Source of the DNA: Pseudomonas sp. B28(2017)
GTDB taxonomy: Bacteria; Pseudomonadota; Gammaproteobacteria; Pseudomonadales; Pseudomonadaceae
Length of the DNA stretch: 64,000 nt
Assembly: GCF_002113025.1 (NCBI RefSeq)
Contig: NZ_NEJH01000003.1
Span: 186,001 to 250,000, forward strand
Direction of reading: 5' to 3'
In this document: one piece after another, positions 24,721 to 33,996 of the stretch
Numbering within the stretch: the stretch's first letter is position 1
How the letters are laid out: each line of letters starts with the position of its first letter
Made by a program: the position numbers and the translations under genes
The notes under the pieces: model-generated
Seen by the model: only the letters and a program-made list of their open reading frames with translations
What the model was told of the DNA's origin: nothing
Databases searched by the model: none

Positions 24721-25722
24721 ATGAAACTGAAGCGTTTGATGGCGGCAATGACTTTTGTCGCTGCTGGCGTTGCGACTGCCAACGCGGTTGCCGCTGTTGA
24801 CCCTGCTATCCCGAGCTACACCAAGACCACTGGTGTGTCGGGCAACCTGTCCAGCGTCGGCTCCGATACCCTGGCCAACCTCATGACCCTCTGGGCTGAG
24901 AACTACAAAAAAGAATACCCGAACGTAAACATCCAGATTCAGGCCGCTGGCTCCGCCACCGCGCCACCTGCGCTGACTGAAGGCACCTCCAACCTGGGCC
25001 CGATGAGCCGCAAGATGAAGGACACCGAACTGGCTGCCTTCGAGCAGAAGTATGGCTACAAGCCAACCGCCATCCCGGTTGCCGTGGACGCCCTGGCTAT
25101 CTTCGTTCACAAGGACAACCCGATCCAGCACCTGACCATGGAACAAGTCGACGCCGTCTTCTCGTCCACTCGTCTGTGCGGCGCTAAAACCGAAGTCAAG
25201 ACCTGGGGCGACCTGGGCGTGACCGGCGACCTGGCCAACAAGCCGGTTCAACTGTTCGGTCGTAACTCGGTATCCGGCACCTACGGCTACTTCAAGGAAG
25301 AAGCCCTGTGCAAAGGCGACTACAAGGCTAACGTGAACGAGCAACCAGGTTCGGCTTCGGTCGTTCAGTCGATCAGCTCCTCGCTGAACGGCATCGGTTA
25401 CTCGGGTATCGGTTACAAAACCGCTAGCGTGAAAACTGTAGCCCTGGCCAAGAAAGGCACCACCGAGTTCATCGAAGACACCGAAGAAAACGCCCTGAAC
25501 GGCAAGTACCCGCTGTCCCGCTTCCTGTATGTCTACGTGAACAAAGCCCCGAACAAGCCTCTGGCTCCGCTGGAAGCCGAGTTCGTGAAACTGGTTCTGT
25601 CGAAACAGGGTCAGGAAGTTGTAGTGAAAGACGGTTACATCCCACTGCCGGCCAAAGTAGCTGCCAAAGCTCTGGCTGACCTGGGTCTGGCGGAAGGCGG
25701 CGCTGAAGTCGCAAAAAAGTAA
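24721..25722 (+). CDS. pstS: Periplasmic phosphate-binding protein PstS
   Basis: High-affinity phosphate receptor of the PstSCAB importer, 333 residues. A signal peptide (cleaved after about residue 24, ANAVA) is followed by the phosphate-site motifs [10 protein letters not shown] (about 42-51), [13 protein letters not shown] (about 92-104) and [15 protein letters not shown] (about 180-194), with C-terminal [20 protein letters not shown]. Highly biased GC-type codons suggest strong expression. Preceded by a Pho box and an AGGAG ribosome site; followed by pstC after a hairpin-containing gap. Confidence 0.95.
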   Translation: MKLKRLMAAMTFVAAGVATANAVAAVDPAIPSYTKTTGVSGNLSSVGSDTLANLMTLWAENYKKEYPNVNIQIQAAGSATAPPALTEGTSNLGPMSRKMKDTELAAFEQKYGYKPTAIPVAVDALAIFVHKDNPIQHLTMEQVDAVFSSTRLCGAKTEVKTWGDLGVTGDLANKPVQLFGRNSVSGTYGYFKEEALCKGDYKANVNEQPGSASVVQSISSSLNGIGYSGIGYKTASVKTVALAKKGTTEFIEDTEENALNGKYPLSRFLYVYVNKAPNKPLAPLEAEFVKLVLSKQGQEVVVKDGYIPLPAKVAAKALADLGLAEGGAEVAKK

Positions 25723-25759
25723 CAAATTGAGTCCGAGGTGAACCCTCGAACTCACATGG

Positions 25760-25777
25760 GGGCGGCAGGAGCCGCCC
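25760..25777 (+). terminator. Hairpin after pstS
   Basis: GGGCGGC-AGGA-GCCGCCC, 38 bases past the pstS stop, without a T-tract. It likely protects the pstS message or attenuates read-through so that PstS exceeds the membrane components. Confidence 0.55.
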
Positions 25778-25843
25778 TCATACACCTCAAATTCTCTATC
25801 CGCTGCTGGTTACCGCTAGCGGCGGATTTGTTGCGTCACTGCA

Positions 25844-25861
25844 TTGTCATCTTTCTGTCAT
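25844..25861 (+). promoter_or_regulatory. Pho box of pstC
   Basis: TTGTCAT-CTTT-CTGTCAT is an 18-base PhoB site with both half-sites nearly consensus, 23 bases upstream of the pstC start. The downstream pstCAB-phoU genes therefore have their own PhoB-dependent promoter. Confidence 0.85.
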
Positions 25862-25883
25862 ACAGGATCGCTAGGGTGTGCGC

Positions 25884-28166
25884 ATGAATGATCTGGCCAA
25901 TTCCAACATGACTACTAATCCCCCCAAGCGAATTGACTTCAATACGCCTGAGCTACAACGCAAGCGCCGCATGCGCGCGCTCAAAGATCGCCTGACCCGC
26001 TGGTACGTCCTCGTTGGCGGCCTCGCTGTGCTGGGCGCGATCACCTTGATCTTCTTCTTCCTTGCCTACGTCGTTGCGCCCCTGTTCCAGGGTGCCAGCC
26101 TGACCGCCAAAGACGCCATCACGCCAGCCTGGATGCAAGACGCCGGCAAGCCTTTAATGATCTCCCTTGAAGAGCAGAACCAGGTGGCCATGCGGGTTTC
26201 CGACAAGGGCCAGGCTCTGTTCTTCGATATCGACAGTGGCGCCGAACTCAAGCGCGTCGATCTGCCGATTCCGGCCGGTACCACCGTGACCTCCATCGGC
26301 GAAGACCAGCCGGGTCACCCGCTGGTTGTCGTGGGCCTGTCCAACGGTCAGGCACTGGTGTTCCGTCACACCTATAAAGTCAGCTACCCGGAAGGCAAGA
26401 AGACCATCTCGCCAGCGGTCGAATACCCGTACGGCGAAACACCCATCGCGGTGAACGAAGCGGGCGGTGCGCTGGAGCACGTCAGCCTCAACGCCAACGA
26501 TTCGACCCTGATGCTGGTCGGCGCCACCGGTTCGCAACTCAATGTTCTGTCGCTGACCAGCGAAGAGAACATGATGACCGGCGAAGTCACCAACGAGCAG
26601 AAGCGTATCGACCTGCCGCAGATGAACGAGCCGGTGAAGAACATTTTCGTCGACCCGCGTCAGCAGTGGCTGTACGTGATCAACGGGCGTGCCCAGGCCG
26701 ACGTATTCAGCCTGCGCGACAAGAGCCTCAATGGTCGCTACAAACTGCTTGAAGACGGTGAAGCGCAAGTCACCGCCAGCACCCAGCTTGTGGGTGGTAT
26801 CTCGCTGATCGTCGGTGACTCCAAGGGCGGTCTGGCCCAGTGGTTCATGGCTCGCGATCCGGATGGCGAACAGCGCCTGAAGCAGATCCGCACCTTCCAG
26901 ATGGGCACCACACCGATTGTTGAAATCACTGCCGAAGAGCGCCGCAAGGGCTTCGTTGCCCTCGACGCTTCCGGCAAGCTTGGCGTGTTCCACAGCACTG
27001 CCCACCGCACCTTGCTGGTGGAGCCGGTTGCAGAAGGCCAGGGCATTTTCGGTTTGTCGCCACGGGCCAACCGCGTGATCGTGGAAGCCGGTGGCAAGTT
27101 GCAGCCGCTGCTGCTCGACAACCCGCACCCGGAAGTGTCGTGGAGCGCACTGTGGAGCAAGGTCTGGTACGAGAACTACGACGAGCCTAAATACGTCTGG
27201 CAATCGACCGCCGCCAACACCGACTTCGAACCCAAGCTGAGCCTGTCGCCGCTGACCTTCGGTACCCTGAAAGCCGCGTTCTACGCCATGCTGCTGGCCG
27301 CTCCACTGGCCGTTGCCGCTGCGATCTACACCGCGTACTTCATGGCCCCTGGCATGCGCCGCAAGGTCAAGCCGGTGATCGAGCTGATGGAAGCGATGCC
27401 GACGGTGATCCTCGGCTTCTTCGCCGGTCTGTTCCTCGCGCCTTATGTGGAAGGGCATTTGCCAGGCATCTTCAGCCTGCTGATGCTGTTGCCGATCGGC
27501 ATCCTGGTTGCCGGTTTCACCTTCAGCCGCCTGCCTGAGTCGATCCGCCTGAAAGTCCCGGATGGCTGGGAAAGTGCGCTGCTGATCCCGGTGATCCTGT
27601 TTGTGGGCTGGCTCTCGCTGTACATGAGCCCGTTCATGGAAAACTGGTTCTTCGGTGGCGACATGCGCATGTGGATTTCCCACGACCTGGGCATTACCTA
27701 CGACCAGCGCAACGCCCTGGTGGTCGGCCTGGCCATGGGCTTCGCGGTCATCCCGAACATCTATTCGATCGCCGAAGACGCCGTGTTCAGCGTGCCTCGC
27801 GGCCTGACCCTGGGCTCCCTGGCCCTCGGTGCCACGCCGTGGCAGACCATGACCCGCGTGGTGATCCTCACCGCCAGTCCGGGCATCTTCTCGGCGCTGA
27901 TGATCGGCATGGGCCGTGCGGTCGGTGAAACCATGATCGTGTTGATGGCCACCGGTAACACCCCGGTCATGGAAATGAACCTGTTCGAAGGCCTGCGCAC
28001 CCTGGCCGCCAACGTCGCGGTGGAAATGCCCGAATCGGAAGTCGGCGGCAGCCACTACCGCGTGCTGTTCCTCTCGGCGTTGGTGCTGCTGTTGTTCACC
28101 TTCGTCATGAACACCCTCGCAGAACTGATCCGTCAGCGTCTGCGCAAGAAATACTCGTCGCTTTAA
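25884..28166 (+). CDS. pstC: Phosphate ABC permease PstC with large extra domain
   Basis: Membrane subunit of the phosphate importer. At 760 residues it is over twice the length of E. coli PstC (319). One N-terminal helix (about 40-67) is followed by a domain of roughly 380 residues with repeated beta-strand-like segments (for example LMLVGATGSQLNVLSL, WLYVINGRAQADVFSL, GKLGVFHSTA) resembling a beta-propeller, probably periplasmic. The canonical permease core begins near 455 (LTFGTLKAAFYAMLLAAPLA), with EAMPTVILGFFAGLF and the EAA-type loop VPRGLTLGSLALGATPWQTM. The ATG at 25884 is preferred to the GTG two codons earlier. First gene of pstCAB-phoU. Confidence 0.92.
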   Translation: MNDLANSNMTTNPPKRIDFNTPELQRKRRMRALKDRLTRWYVLVGGLAVLGAITLIFFFLAYVVAPLFQGASLTAKDAITPAWMQDAGKPLMISLEEQNQVAMRVSDKGQALFFDIDSGAELKRVDLPIPAGTTVTSIGEDQPGHPLVVVGLSNGQALVFRHTYKVSYPEGKKTISPAVEYPYGETPIAVNEAGGALEHVSLNANDSTLMLVGATGSQLNVLSLTSEENMMTGEVTNEQKRIDLPQMNEPVKNIFVDPRQQWLYVINGRAQADVFSLRDKSLNGRYKLLEDGEAQVTASTQLVGGISLIVGDSKGGLAQWFMARDPDGEQRLKQIRTFQMGTTPIVEITAEERRKGFVALDASGKLGVFHSTAHRTLLVEPVAEGQGIFGLSPRANRVIVEAGGKLQPLLLDNPHPEVSWSALWSKVWYENYDEPKYVWQSTAANTDFEPKLSLSPLTFGTLKAAFYAMLLAAPLAVAAAIYTAYFMAPGMRRKVKPVIELMEAMPTVILGFFAGLFLAPYVEGHLPGIFSLLMLLPIGILVAGFTFSRLPESIRLKVPDGWESALLIPVILFVGWLSLYMSPFMENWFFGGDMRMWISHDLGITYDQRNALVVGLAMGFAVIPNIYSIAEDAVFSVPRGLTLGSLALGATPWQTMTRVVILTASPGIFSALMIGMGRAVGETMIVLMATGNTPVMEMNLFEGLRTLAANVAVEMPESEVGGSHYRVLFLSALVLLLFTFVMNTLAELIRQRLRKKYSSL

Positions 28167-28181
28167 GAAAGGTAGAAGTCT

Positions 28182-29852
28182 GTGAAACAGAACTCCCTGA
28201 ATGGATGGTTCAAGAGCGGCGCCCCCGGCGTCTGGATCAGCGGTGGCGCGGTGTCCATCGCGGTCATCATGACCATTGGCCTGCTGGCAGTGATTGCCGT
28301 GCGCGGCCTGGGTCACTTCTGGCCGGCGGATCTGATCCACGCCAGCTACGACGTACCGGGCCAGGGCCAGCATCTGGTCATCGGTGAAGTGGTGCAGAAG
28401 GAAGAAGTACCCCGTGCCCGCTTGAAGAGTGCCGGCTTGCCGGTGCCTGACGAAGGCCCGGAGTTCATGACCCGCGAGCTGATCAAGGTCGGTAACCGTG
28501 ACCTGAACGGCAACGACTTCACCTGGATCGTTGGCGAGTGGCTGACCAACCAGACGACACCGTCAGAGCTGATGGCGATCGAGCGTCGTGAGTGGGGCAA
28601 CTTCTACGGTTACCTGGTCAACGTCAAACAGGATGGCAAGGTCATCGCTGAGGGCGAAGCCGCATTGCCTGAGTTGCAGGCCCGTGTCGACCGCGTGAAC
28701 AAGCTGGCTGCACAACTCAAGAACCTGGAAAAAACCGACATCGGCGCGATCAACGCCGGTCTCGAGCGCATCCGCTTGCACGGTCGCAAGCTTGAGTTGG
28801 AAGGCAAGCTGGACGCCACCGCACAAGCGGACATGGAATCCGAGCGCGCCGAGCTCAATGCGCGCTATCAGGATGTTGAAGCGCGCCTGAGCGACCTGCA
28901 CGCTCAGTTCAACCGCGACAGCCTGACCGCCCGCGATGCGAACGGTAAGGAAGTCGAAATCGGCATCGGCAAAGTGGTTCACGCCTATCAGCCGAACGCC
29001 ATGAGCACGACCACCAAGATCGCTTTCTACTTCAGCAAGGTCTGGGAGTTCCTGAGCGACGACCCGCGTGAAGCGAACACCGAAGGCGGGATCTTCCCGG
29101 CCATCTTCGGCACCGTGATGATGACCTTGATCATGGCGATGATCGTGACCCCGTTCGGCGTGCTGGCGGCGGTATACCTGCGTGAATATGCCAAGCAGAA
29201 CACGCTGACCCGGGTGATCCGCATCGCGGTGAACAACCTGGCAGGTGTACCGGCCATCGTTTATGGCGTGTTCGGTCTGGGCTTTTTCGTCTACGTGCTG
29301 GGCGGCTCGCTCGACCGTCTGTTCTTCCCGGAAGCCTTGCCGGCGCCGACCTTCGGCACACCGGGTCTGCTCTGGGCTTCGCTGACCCTGGCGTTGCTGG
29401 CGGTGCCGGTGGTGATCGTGGCCACCGAAGAAGGTCTGGCGCGGATTCCTCGTACCGTACGCGAGGGCTCGTTGGCCCTCGGCGCGACCAAGGCGGAAAC
29501 CTTGTGGAAGATAGTGTTGCCGATGGCCAGCCCGGCGATGATGACCGGCATGATCCTCGCCGTGGCCCGCGCTGCGGGTGAAGTGGCGCCGCTGATGCTG
29601 GTGGGTGTGGTGAAACTGGCGCCGTCGCTGCCGGTGGACGGTAACTACCCGTACCTGCACCTGGACCAGAAGATCATGCACCTGGGCTTCCACATCTATG
29701 ACGTCGGTTTCCAGAGCCCGAACGTCGAAGCCGCGCGGCCGCTGGTGTACGCCACGGCGCTGTTGCTGGTGCTGGTGATCGCCACGTTGAACCTGTCGGC
29801 CGTTTATATCCGTAACCACCTGCGCGAGAAGTACAAGGCGCTGGATAGCTGA
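28182..29852 (+). CDS. pstA: Phosphate ABC permease PstA with coiled-coil insert
   Basis: Partner permease of PstC, 556 residues against about 296 in E. coli. A first helix (about 20-42) precedes an insert of around 250 residues that includes a probable coiled coil (about 160-245, ELQARVDRVNKLAAQLKNLE and later RYQDVEARLSDLHAQFN). The permease core starts near 301 (IFPAIFGTVMMTLIMAMIV) and has the EAA-type loop VREGSLALGATKAETLW near 428 and AAGEVAPLMLVGVVKL. The start is GTG at 28182, 15 bases after pstC, with a GAAAGG ribosome site. Confidence 0.92.
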   Translation: MKQNSLNGWFKSGAPGVWISGGAVSIAVIMTIGLLAVIAVRGLGHFWPADLIHASYDVPGQGQHLVIGEVVQKEEVPRARLKSAGLPVPDEGPEFMTRELIKVGNRDLNGNDFTWIVGEWLTNQTTPSELMAIERREWGNFYGYLVNVKQDGKVIAEGEAALPELQARVDRVNKLAAQLKNLEKTDIGAINAGLERIRLHGRKLELEGKLDATAQADMESERAELNARYQDVEARLSDLHAQFNRDSLTARDANGKEVEIGIGKVVHAYQPNAMSTTTKIAFYFSKVWEFLSDDPREANTEGGIFPAIFGTVMMTLIMAMIVTPFGVLAAVYLREYAKQNTLTRVIRIAVNNLAGVPAIVYGVFGLGFFVYVLGGSLDRLFFPEALPAPTFGTPGLLWASLTLALLAVPVVIVATEEGLARIPRTVREGSLALGATKAETLWKIVLPMASPAMMTGMILAVARAAGEVAPLMLVGVVKLAPSLPVDGNYPYLHLDQKIMHLGFHIYDVGFQSPNVEAARPLVYATALLLVLVIATLNLSAVYIRNHLREKYKALDS

Positions 29853-29875
29853 TGTTTATGTGGCACTGATTTCTC

Positions 29876-29947
29876 TGTGGGAGCGAGCCTGCTCGCGAAG
29901 CTTTTGGCGCCAATGACTGCCCCTTCGCGAGCAGGCTCGCTCCCACA
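29876..29947. repeat. Inverted REP pair (REPIN) between pstA and pstB
   Basis: TGTGGGAGCGAGCCTGCTCGCGAAG and its reverse complement flank a 22-base centre. The pair lies inside the pstCAB-phoU operon, so it must be read through or act on mRNA stability rather than end transcription completely. Confidence 0.85.
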
Positions 29948-29986
29948 CAAAAAACGAACCGAATTTGTTAGCACAGGGAGCCTCCC

Positions 29987-30820
29987 ATGCAGCACGAAGC
30001 ACATACCCACGGCATCAACATGTCGGCGCTGGGTCGCGACAAACAGAGCCTGAGTCTCGAGCAGGAAACCGTGGCCATCGAAGTGCCGGGCCTGAGCCTG
30101 TTCTACGGCGAAAAACAAGCGCTGTACGACGTCAGCATGAACATCCCGAAACAGCGCGTGACCGCCTTCATCGGCCCGTCCGGCTGTGGCAAGTCGACGC
30201 TGCTGCGTACCTTCAACCGCATGAACGACCTGGTTGATGGCTGCCGTGTCGATGGCGCGATCAACCTGTACGGCAGCAACATCTACCGCAAGGGCGAAGA
30301 CGTGGCCGAGCTGCGTCGTCGCGTCGGCATGGTGTTCCAGAAGCCGAACCCGTTTCCGAAAACCATTTACGAAAACGTGGTTTACGGCCTGCGTATCCAG
30401 GGCATCAACAAGAAGCGTGTCCTCGACGAAGCCGTCGAGTGGGCGTTGAAAGGCGCGGCACTGTGGGACGAGGTCAAGGACCGTCTGCACGATTCGGCGC
30501 TGGGCCTGTCCGGTGGTCAGCAGCAACGTCTGGTGATCGCCCGCACCATCGCCGTTGAGCCGGAAGTGTTGCTGCTCGACGAACCGTGCTCGGCACTCGA
30601 CCCGATCTCCACGCTGAAGGTCGAAGAGCTGATCTACGAACTGAAATCCAAGTTCACCATTGTGATCGTTACCCACAACATGCAACAGGCGGCGCGGGTT
30701 TCCGACTACACCGCGTTCATGTACATGGGCAAACTGGTTGAGTTTGGCGACACCGATACGCTGTTCACCAACCCGGCGAAGAAGCAGACCGAAGACTACA
30801 TCACGGGTCGATACGGCTAG
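29987..30820 (+). CDS. pstB: Phosphate ABC transporter ATPase PstB
   Basis: The 277-residue ATPase drives phosphate uptake through PstC/PstA. Walker [10 protein letters not shown] (about 64-72), signature LSGGQQQR (about 173-180), Walker [13 protein letters not shown] (about 193-204) and switch His in [10 protein letters not shown] are intact. The first 30 residues are a hydrophilic extension; an internal ATG at residue 12 would be an alternative start. Between pstA and phoU. Confidence 0.96.
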   Translation: MQHEAHTHGINMSALGRDKQSLSLEQETVAIEVPGLSLFYGEKQALYDVSMNIPKQRVTAFIGPSGCGKSTLLRTFNRMNDLVDGCRVDGAINLYGSNIYRKGEDVAELRRRVGMVFQKPNPFPKTIYENVVYGLRIQGINKKRVLDEAVEWALKGAALWDEVKDRLHDSALGLSGGQQQRLVIARTIAVEPEVLLLDEPCSALDPISTLKVEELIYELKSKFTIVIVTHNMQQAARVSDYTAFMYMGKLVEFGDTDTLFTNPAKKQTEDYITGRYG

Positions 30821-30825
30821 CCGTA

Positions 30826-30920
30826 CAGCCGCAAGCGTCAAGCTTCAAGCGGCAAACAAGAGCGGTTCGGGTACGACACACATCAGCTTGCAGCTTGTAG
30901 CTTGCAGCTCACAGCTTTTG
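30826..30920. repeat. AGCTTGCAGCTTG-type repeat between pstB and phoU
   Basis: Short direct and inverted repeats of the units AGCTTGCAGC, AGCTTGTAGC and CAAGCTTCAAGCGGC, with GCCGC/GCGGC arms on the left. This is a second, non-REP family of Pseudomonas intergenic repeat, inside the pst operon. Confidence 0.6.
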
Positions 30921-30933
30921 CGGAGCAGACAAC

Positions 30934-31695
30934 ATGATTTCTAAGGAAGGCCTTACACATCACATCTCCCAGCAGTTCAACGCCGAGCTTGAGGAAGTGC
31001 GCAGCCACCTCCTGGCCATGGGCGGGCTGGTCGAGAAGCAGGTCAACGACGCGGTGACCGCGCTGATCGAGGCCGACTCCGGCCTGGCCCAGCAGGTGCG
31101 CGAGATCGATGACCAGATCAACCAGATGGAACGCAACATCGACGAGGAATGCCTGCGCATTCTGGCCCGTCGTCAGCCGGCGGCATCCGACCTGCGCCTG
31201 ATCATCAGCATTTCCAAATCGGTGATCGACCTGGAGCGCATCGGTGACGAAGCGACCAAGATCGCCCGTCGCGCCATCCAGCTGTGCGAAGAAGGTGAAG
31301 CGCCTCGTGGTTACGTCGAAGTGCGCCACATCGGTGACCAGGTGCGCAACATGGTCCGCGATGCACTGGACGCCTTTGCCCGTTTCGACGCTGAACTGGC
31401 CTTGTCGGTGGCGCAGTACGACAAGATCATCGACCGCGAATACAAGACCGCCCTGCGTGAGCTGGCGACCTACATGATGGAAGATCCACGTTCTATTTCG
31501 CGGGTTCTGAGCATTATCTGGGTGCTGCGTTCGCTGGAGCGTATCGGCGACCACGCGCGCAATATCTCGGAGCTGGTGATCTACCTGGTACGCGGCACCG
31601 ACGTGCGGCACCTGGGCCTCAAGCGCATGAAGGAAGAAGTTGAAGGAACCAGTGGCGAAACCGCTAATGTTCCGGGCAAAGCTGACGATAAGTAA
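30934..31695 (+). CDS. phoU: Phosphate signalling regulator PhoU
   Basis: A 253-residue two-domain three-helix-bundle protein that, with PstSCAB, keeps PhoR in check when phosphate is plentiful. Both PhoU metal-binding signatures are present: DLERIGDEATKIARRA (about 100-115) and SLERIGDHARNISELVIY (about 198-215). It ends the pst operon; a strong terminator follows. Confidence 0.96.
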   Translation: MISKEGLTHHISQQFNAELEEVRSHLLAMGGLVEKQVNDAVTALIEADSGLAQQVREIDDQINQMERNIDEECLRILARRQPAASDLRLIISISKSVIDLERIGDEATKIARRAIQLCEEGEAPRGYVEVRHIGDQVRNMVRDALDAFARFDAELALSVAQYDKIIDREYKTALRELATYMMEDPRSISRVLSIIWVLRSLERIGDHARNISELVIYLVRGTDVRHLGLKRMKEEVEGTSGETANVPGKADDK

Positions 31696-31710
31696 GGTTG
31701 CCCAAGTAAA

Positions 31711-31739
31711 GCGCCCGGCCTATTGGCCGGGCGTTTTTG
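31711..31739 (+). terminator. Rho-independent terminator after phoU
   Basis: Perfect 9-bp stem CGCCCGGCC-TATT-GGCCGGGCG followed by five T residues, 16 bases after the phoU stop. Ends the pstCAB-phoU transcript. Confidence 0.95.
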
Positions 31740-31863
31740 TTTGCGGCACACGAATTCGAAAAGCAGCACCCGCGAACGAAAAGTCCGGCGTGACTGAAGG
31801 TTTTTTGGCAAAGTGCCATCAGCAAAGCGGTATGCTGGCCGGGGTTTTTTAAAGGGGTGGTGG

Positions 31864-32772
31864 ATGAGTAAGGTCAGTGTGTTGGTCGTGGACGACGCGT
31901 CGTTCATTCGTGACCTGGTGAAAAAGTGCCTGCGCAATTATTTCCCGGGCATGCGGATCGAAGACGCAATCAATGGCAGAAAGGCCCAGGCCATGCTGGC
32001 CAAGGAAGCATTCGACCTGGTCCTGTGCGACTGGGAAATGCCGGAAATGTCCGGCCTGGAACTGCTGACCTGGTGCCGCGAGCAAGACAACCTCAAGGCC
32101 ATGCCCTTCGTGATGGTGACCAGCCGTGGCGACAAGGAGAACGTCGTCCAGGCGATCCAGGCCGGGGTATCCGGTTACGTCAGCAAGCCGTTCACCAACG
32201 AGCAACTGATCACCAAGGTCAAGCAGGCGCTGCACAAGGTCGGCAAACTCGATGCCTTGATCAACGTAGCTGCGACCAAAACCAGCCCTGCATTCGCTAA
32301 CGACTCCCTCGCCGCCTTGACCGGTGGCAAGGCACCGGTCGCCACGCCAACAGCCGCGCCGGCACCTGCACCGTCCAAAGGCTTGCTCAACAATCCGCCG
32401 GTCAAGGCGCCTGCGGCCTCCTCGGCACCCACCAGTGGCCGTGGTCAGGGTCAACTGCGTTTGCCGAACGGCATCGCGCAATGCGTGATCAAGGCCTTGA
32501 GCCTCAAGGAAGCCCTGTTGGTGGTGAAACGCACCGACACCTTGCCGCAAGTCCTCGACAGCGCCGTGCTTGACCTGGAGCAGGGTGACAGCGCCGAAAC
32601 AGCCCGTCTCAACGGCTACCTGCACGCCATCGTTGCCCACGAGCCGAAGCCCGACAGCGACTGGCTGCAACTGACCTTCCGCTTTGTCGATCAGGATGCG
32701 CAGAAGCTCGATTACATTTCCCGCCTGATTGCGCGTGGTACGGCGCAGAAGCACTTCATTCCTGGCGCTTGA
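31864..32772 (+). CDS. Response regulator with CheY-like receiver and uncharacterised C-terminal domain
   Basis: A 302-residue protein. The N-terminal receiver (about 3-125) has the acidic pair in VLVVDDASF, phospho-acceptor D56 in LVLCDWEMPEMSG, the conserved threonine/serine in VMVTSRGDKE and the lysine in GYVSKPFTNE. A Pro/Ala-rich linker (about 150-190) leads to a C-terminal domain of about 110 residues that I do not recognise; it is not a DNA-binding domain of OmpR or NarL type. The ATG at 31864 has a GGGGTGG ribosome site. P. aeruginosa has a similar gene after phoU; its partner kinase is not adjacent. Confidence 0.85.
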   Translation: MSKVSVLVVDDASFIRDLVKKCLRNYFPGMRIEDAINGRKAQAMLAKEAFDLVLCDWEMPEMSGLELLTWCREQDNLKAMPFVMVTSRGDKENVVQAIQAGVSGYVSKPFTNEQLITKVKQALHKVGKLDALINVAATKTSPAFANDSLAALTGGKAPVATPTAAPAPAPSKGLLNNPPVKAPAASSAPTSGRGQGQLRLPNGIAQCVIKALSLKEALLVVKRTDTLPQVLDSAVLDLEQGDSAETARLNGYLHAIVAHEPKPDSDWLQLTFRFVDQDAQKLDYISRLIARGTAQKHFIPGA

Positions 32773-32796
32773 TCTAGCGTTGCCTGCCAGTCCGCT

Positions 32797-32862
32797 TTCG
32801 CGAGCAGGCTCGCTCCCACATCTGGAATGCGTTCTCATGTGGGAGCGAGCCTGCTCGCGAAG
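32797..32862. repeat. Inverted REP pair (REPIN)
   Basis: TTCGCGAGCAGGCTCGCTCCCACA and TGTGGGAGCGAGCCTGCTCGCGAA are exact inverted copies around a 17-base centre, downstream of the response-regulator gene. Confidence 0.9.
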
Positions 32863-32980
32863 AGGGCGTCACTTCTACCGCGCATCTGTTGAACACCCTT
32901 TCTGAAACATCTGTCGACTACTCGGGTCCATTGCAGCTGCTAGGCTCAAACCCAGGTCTCCCTCAACAGAATCCTTGCCC

Positions 32981-33877
32981 ATGTTCACGCGCCTGCTGTT
33001 TTTATGTGGCCTGTACATGGTCGCCACCTCGGCCGTGGCCATGACCATCTACAAGTCCAAAGATGCCTATGGTGTGGTTTCCTACAGTGACCGCCCCAGC
33101 AAAGGCGCCCATGTGTTCGTTTTTCGCGATGGCATGGTCGAGCACCTCGAGCGCCAGGTGCGCCTCGTCATCATGAAGAAGAACGGCGTACACAGCGTGT
33201 ACGTGCGCAATGACCTGTATGCGCCGGTAGAGGTCGAATTGAGTTTCAGCGGGGTGAAAAATGCCAGCGGGGCGCCGGGGCGAACGATTCGGCGCGTGAT
33301 TGCGCAACGCACCAGCATTCGCCTGGCGCAGCTCACGGCAACCAACGCTGGACGGCCACTCGCCTACGTTCCGAAGTTCAAGTACTCCCTGGGCGACCCT
33401 TCAGGGCCCACGGTGGGCTATCGGTACCCATTGCCCTGGCGTGGCGGGCCGTTCCGGATCAGTCAGGGGGCCAATGGGCCCTACAGCCACTTCGGGCCCA
33501 AGAGTCGTTACGCCATAGACATTGCGATGCCCGAAGGCACGCCGATCATTGCAGCTCGAGGCGGTGTGGTGGTGAAGACCGAAAATCGCCAGAGCGGCCG
33601 CGGCACCGATGCATCCGGCAATTTCGTGCGGGTGCTGCACGATGACGGGACCATGGGCGTTTACCTGCACCTGAAGAAAGGTTCGGTCTGCGTTCGGGAA
33701 GGTCAGCGGGTAAAGGTAGGCAGTGCATTGGCATTGTCCGGCAACACCGGCAACAGCACCGGGCCGCATTTGCACTTCGTGGTGCAGCGCAATACCGGGC
33801 TGGGGCTGGTGTCGATTCCGTACCAGTTCAACCAGCCGGTAAGCGCGCTGCCCAACTTTGCGTTGGGCAAGCAGTGA
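32981..33877 (+). CDS. M23-family peptidoglycan peptidase with N-terminal DUF4124-like region
   Basis: A 298-residue exported protein. A signal peptide (MFTRLLFLCGLYMVATSAVA) is followed by a short DUF4124-like motif (TIYKSKDAYGVVSYSDRP). The C-terminal LytM/M23 domain (about 150-290) carries zinc ligands in YSHFGPKSRYAIDIAMPEG (His and Asp) and HLHF near 265, with VYLHLKKGSV giving the catalytic histidine. All appear intact, so it should cut peptidoglycan cross-links. The ATG at 32981 is preferred to the TTG at 32975. Confidence 0.88.
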   Translation: MFTRLLFLCGLYMVATSAVAMTIYKSKDAYGVVSYSDRPSKGAHVFVFRDGMVEHLERQVRLVIMKKNGVHSVYVRNDLYAPVEVELSFSGVKNASGAPGRTIRRVIAQRTSIRLAQLTATNAGRPLAYVPKFKYSLGDPSGPTVGYRYPLPWRGGPFRISQGANGPYSHFGPKSRYAIDIAMPEGTPIIAARGGVVVKTENRQSGRGTDASGNFVRVLHDDGTMGVYLHLKKGSVCVREGQRVKVGSALALSGNTGNSTGPHLHFVVQRNTGLGLVSIPYQFNQPVSALPNFALGKQ

Positions 33878-33896
33878 TGCGTTGTCTGGTTTGACG

Positions 33897-33969
33897 TCTT
33901 CGCGAGCAGGCTCGCTCCCACAGGACAGGTACTGCGCACGTCCTTGTGGGAGCGAGCCTGCTCGCGAAG
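33897..33969. repeat. Inverted REP pair (REPIN) between convergent genes
   Basis: CTTCGCGAGCAGGCTCGCTCCCACA and its inverted copy flank a 25-base centre between the M23 peptidase gene and the convergent CorC-like gene. Confidence 0.9.
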
Positions 33970-33996
33970 GGATTGACTCGAATCTGGCTCAGTCCA

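Noticed and set aside
29876..33969. REP pairs as a CRISPR array or phage att sites
   Set aside because: They are palindromic, not evenly spaced, have no unique spacers and no cas, integrase or phage genes nearby.
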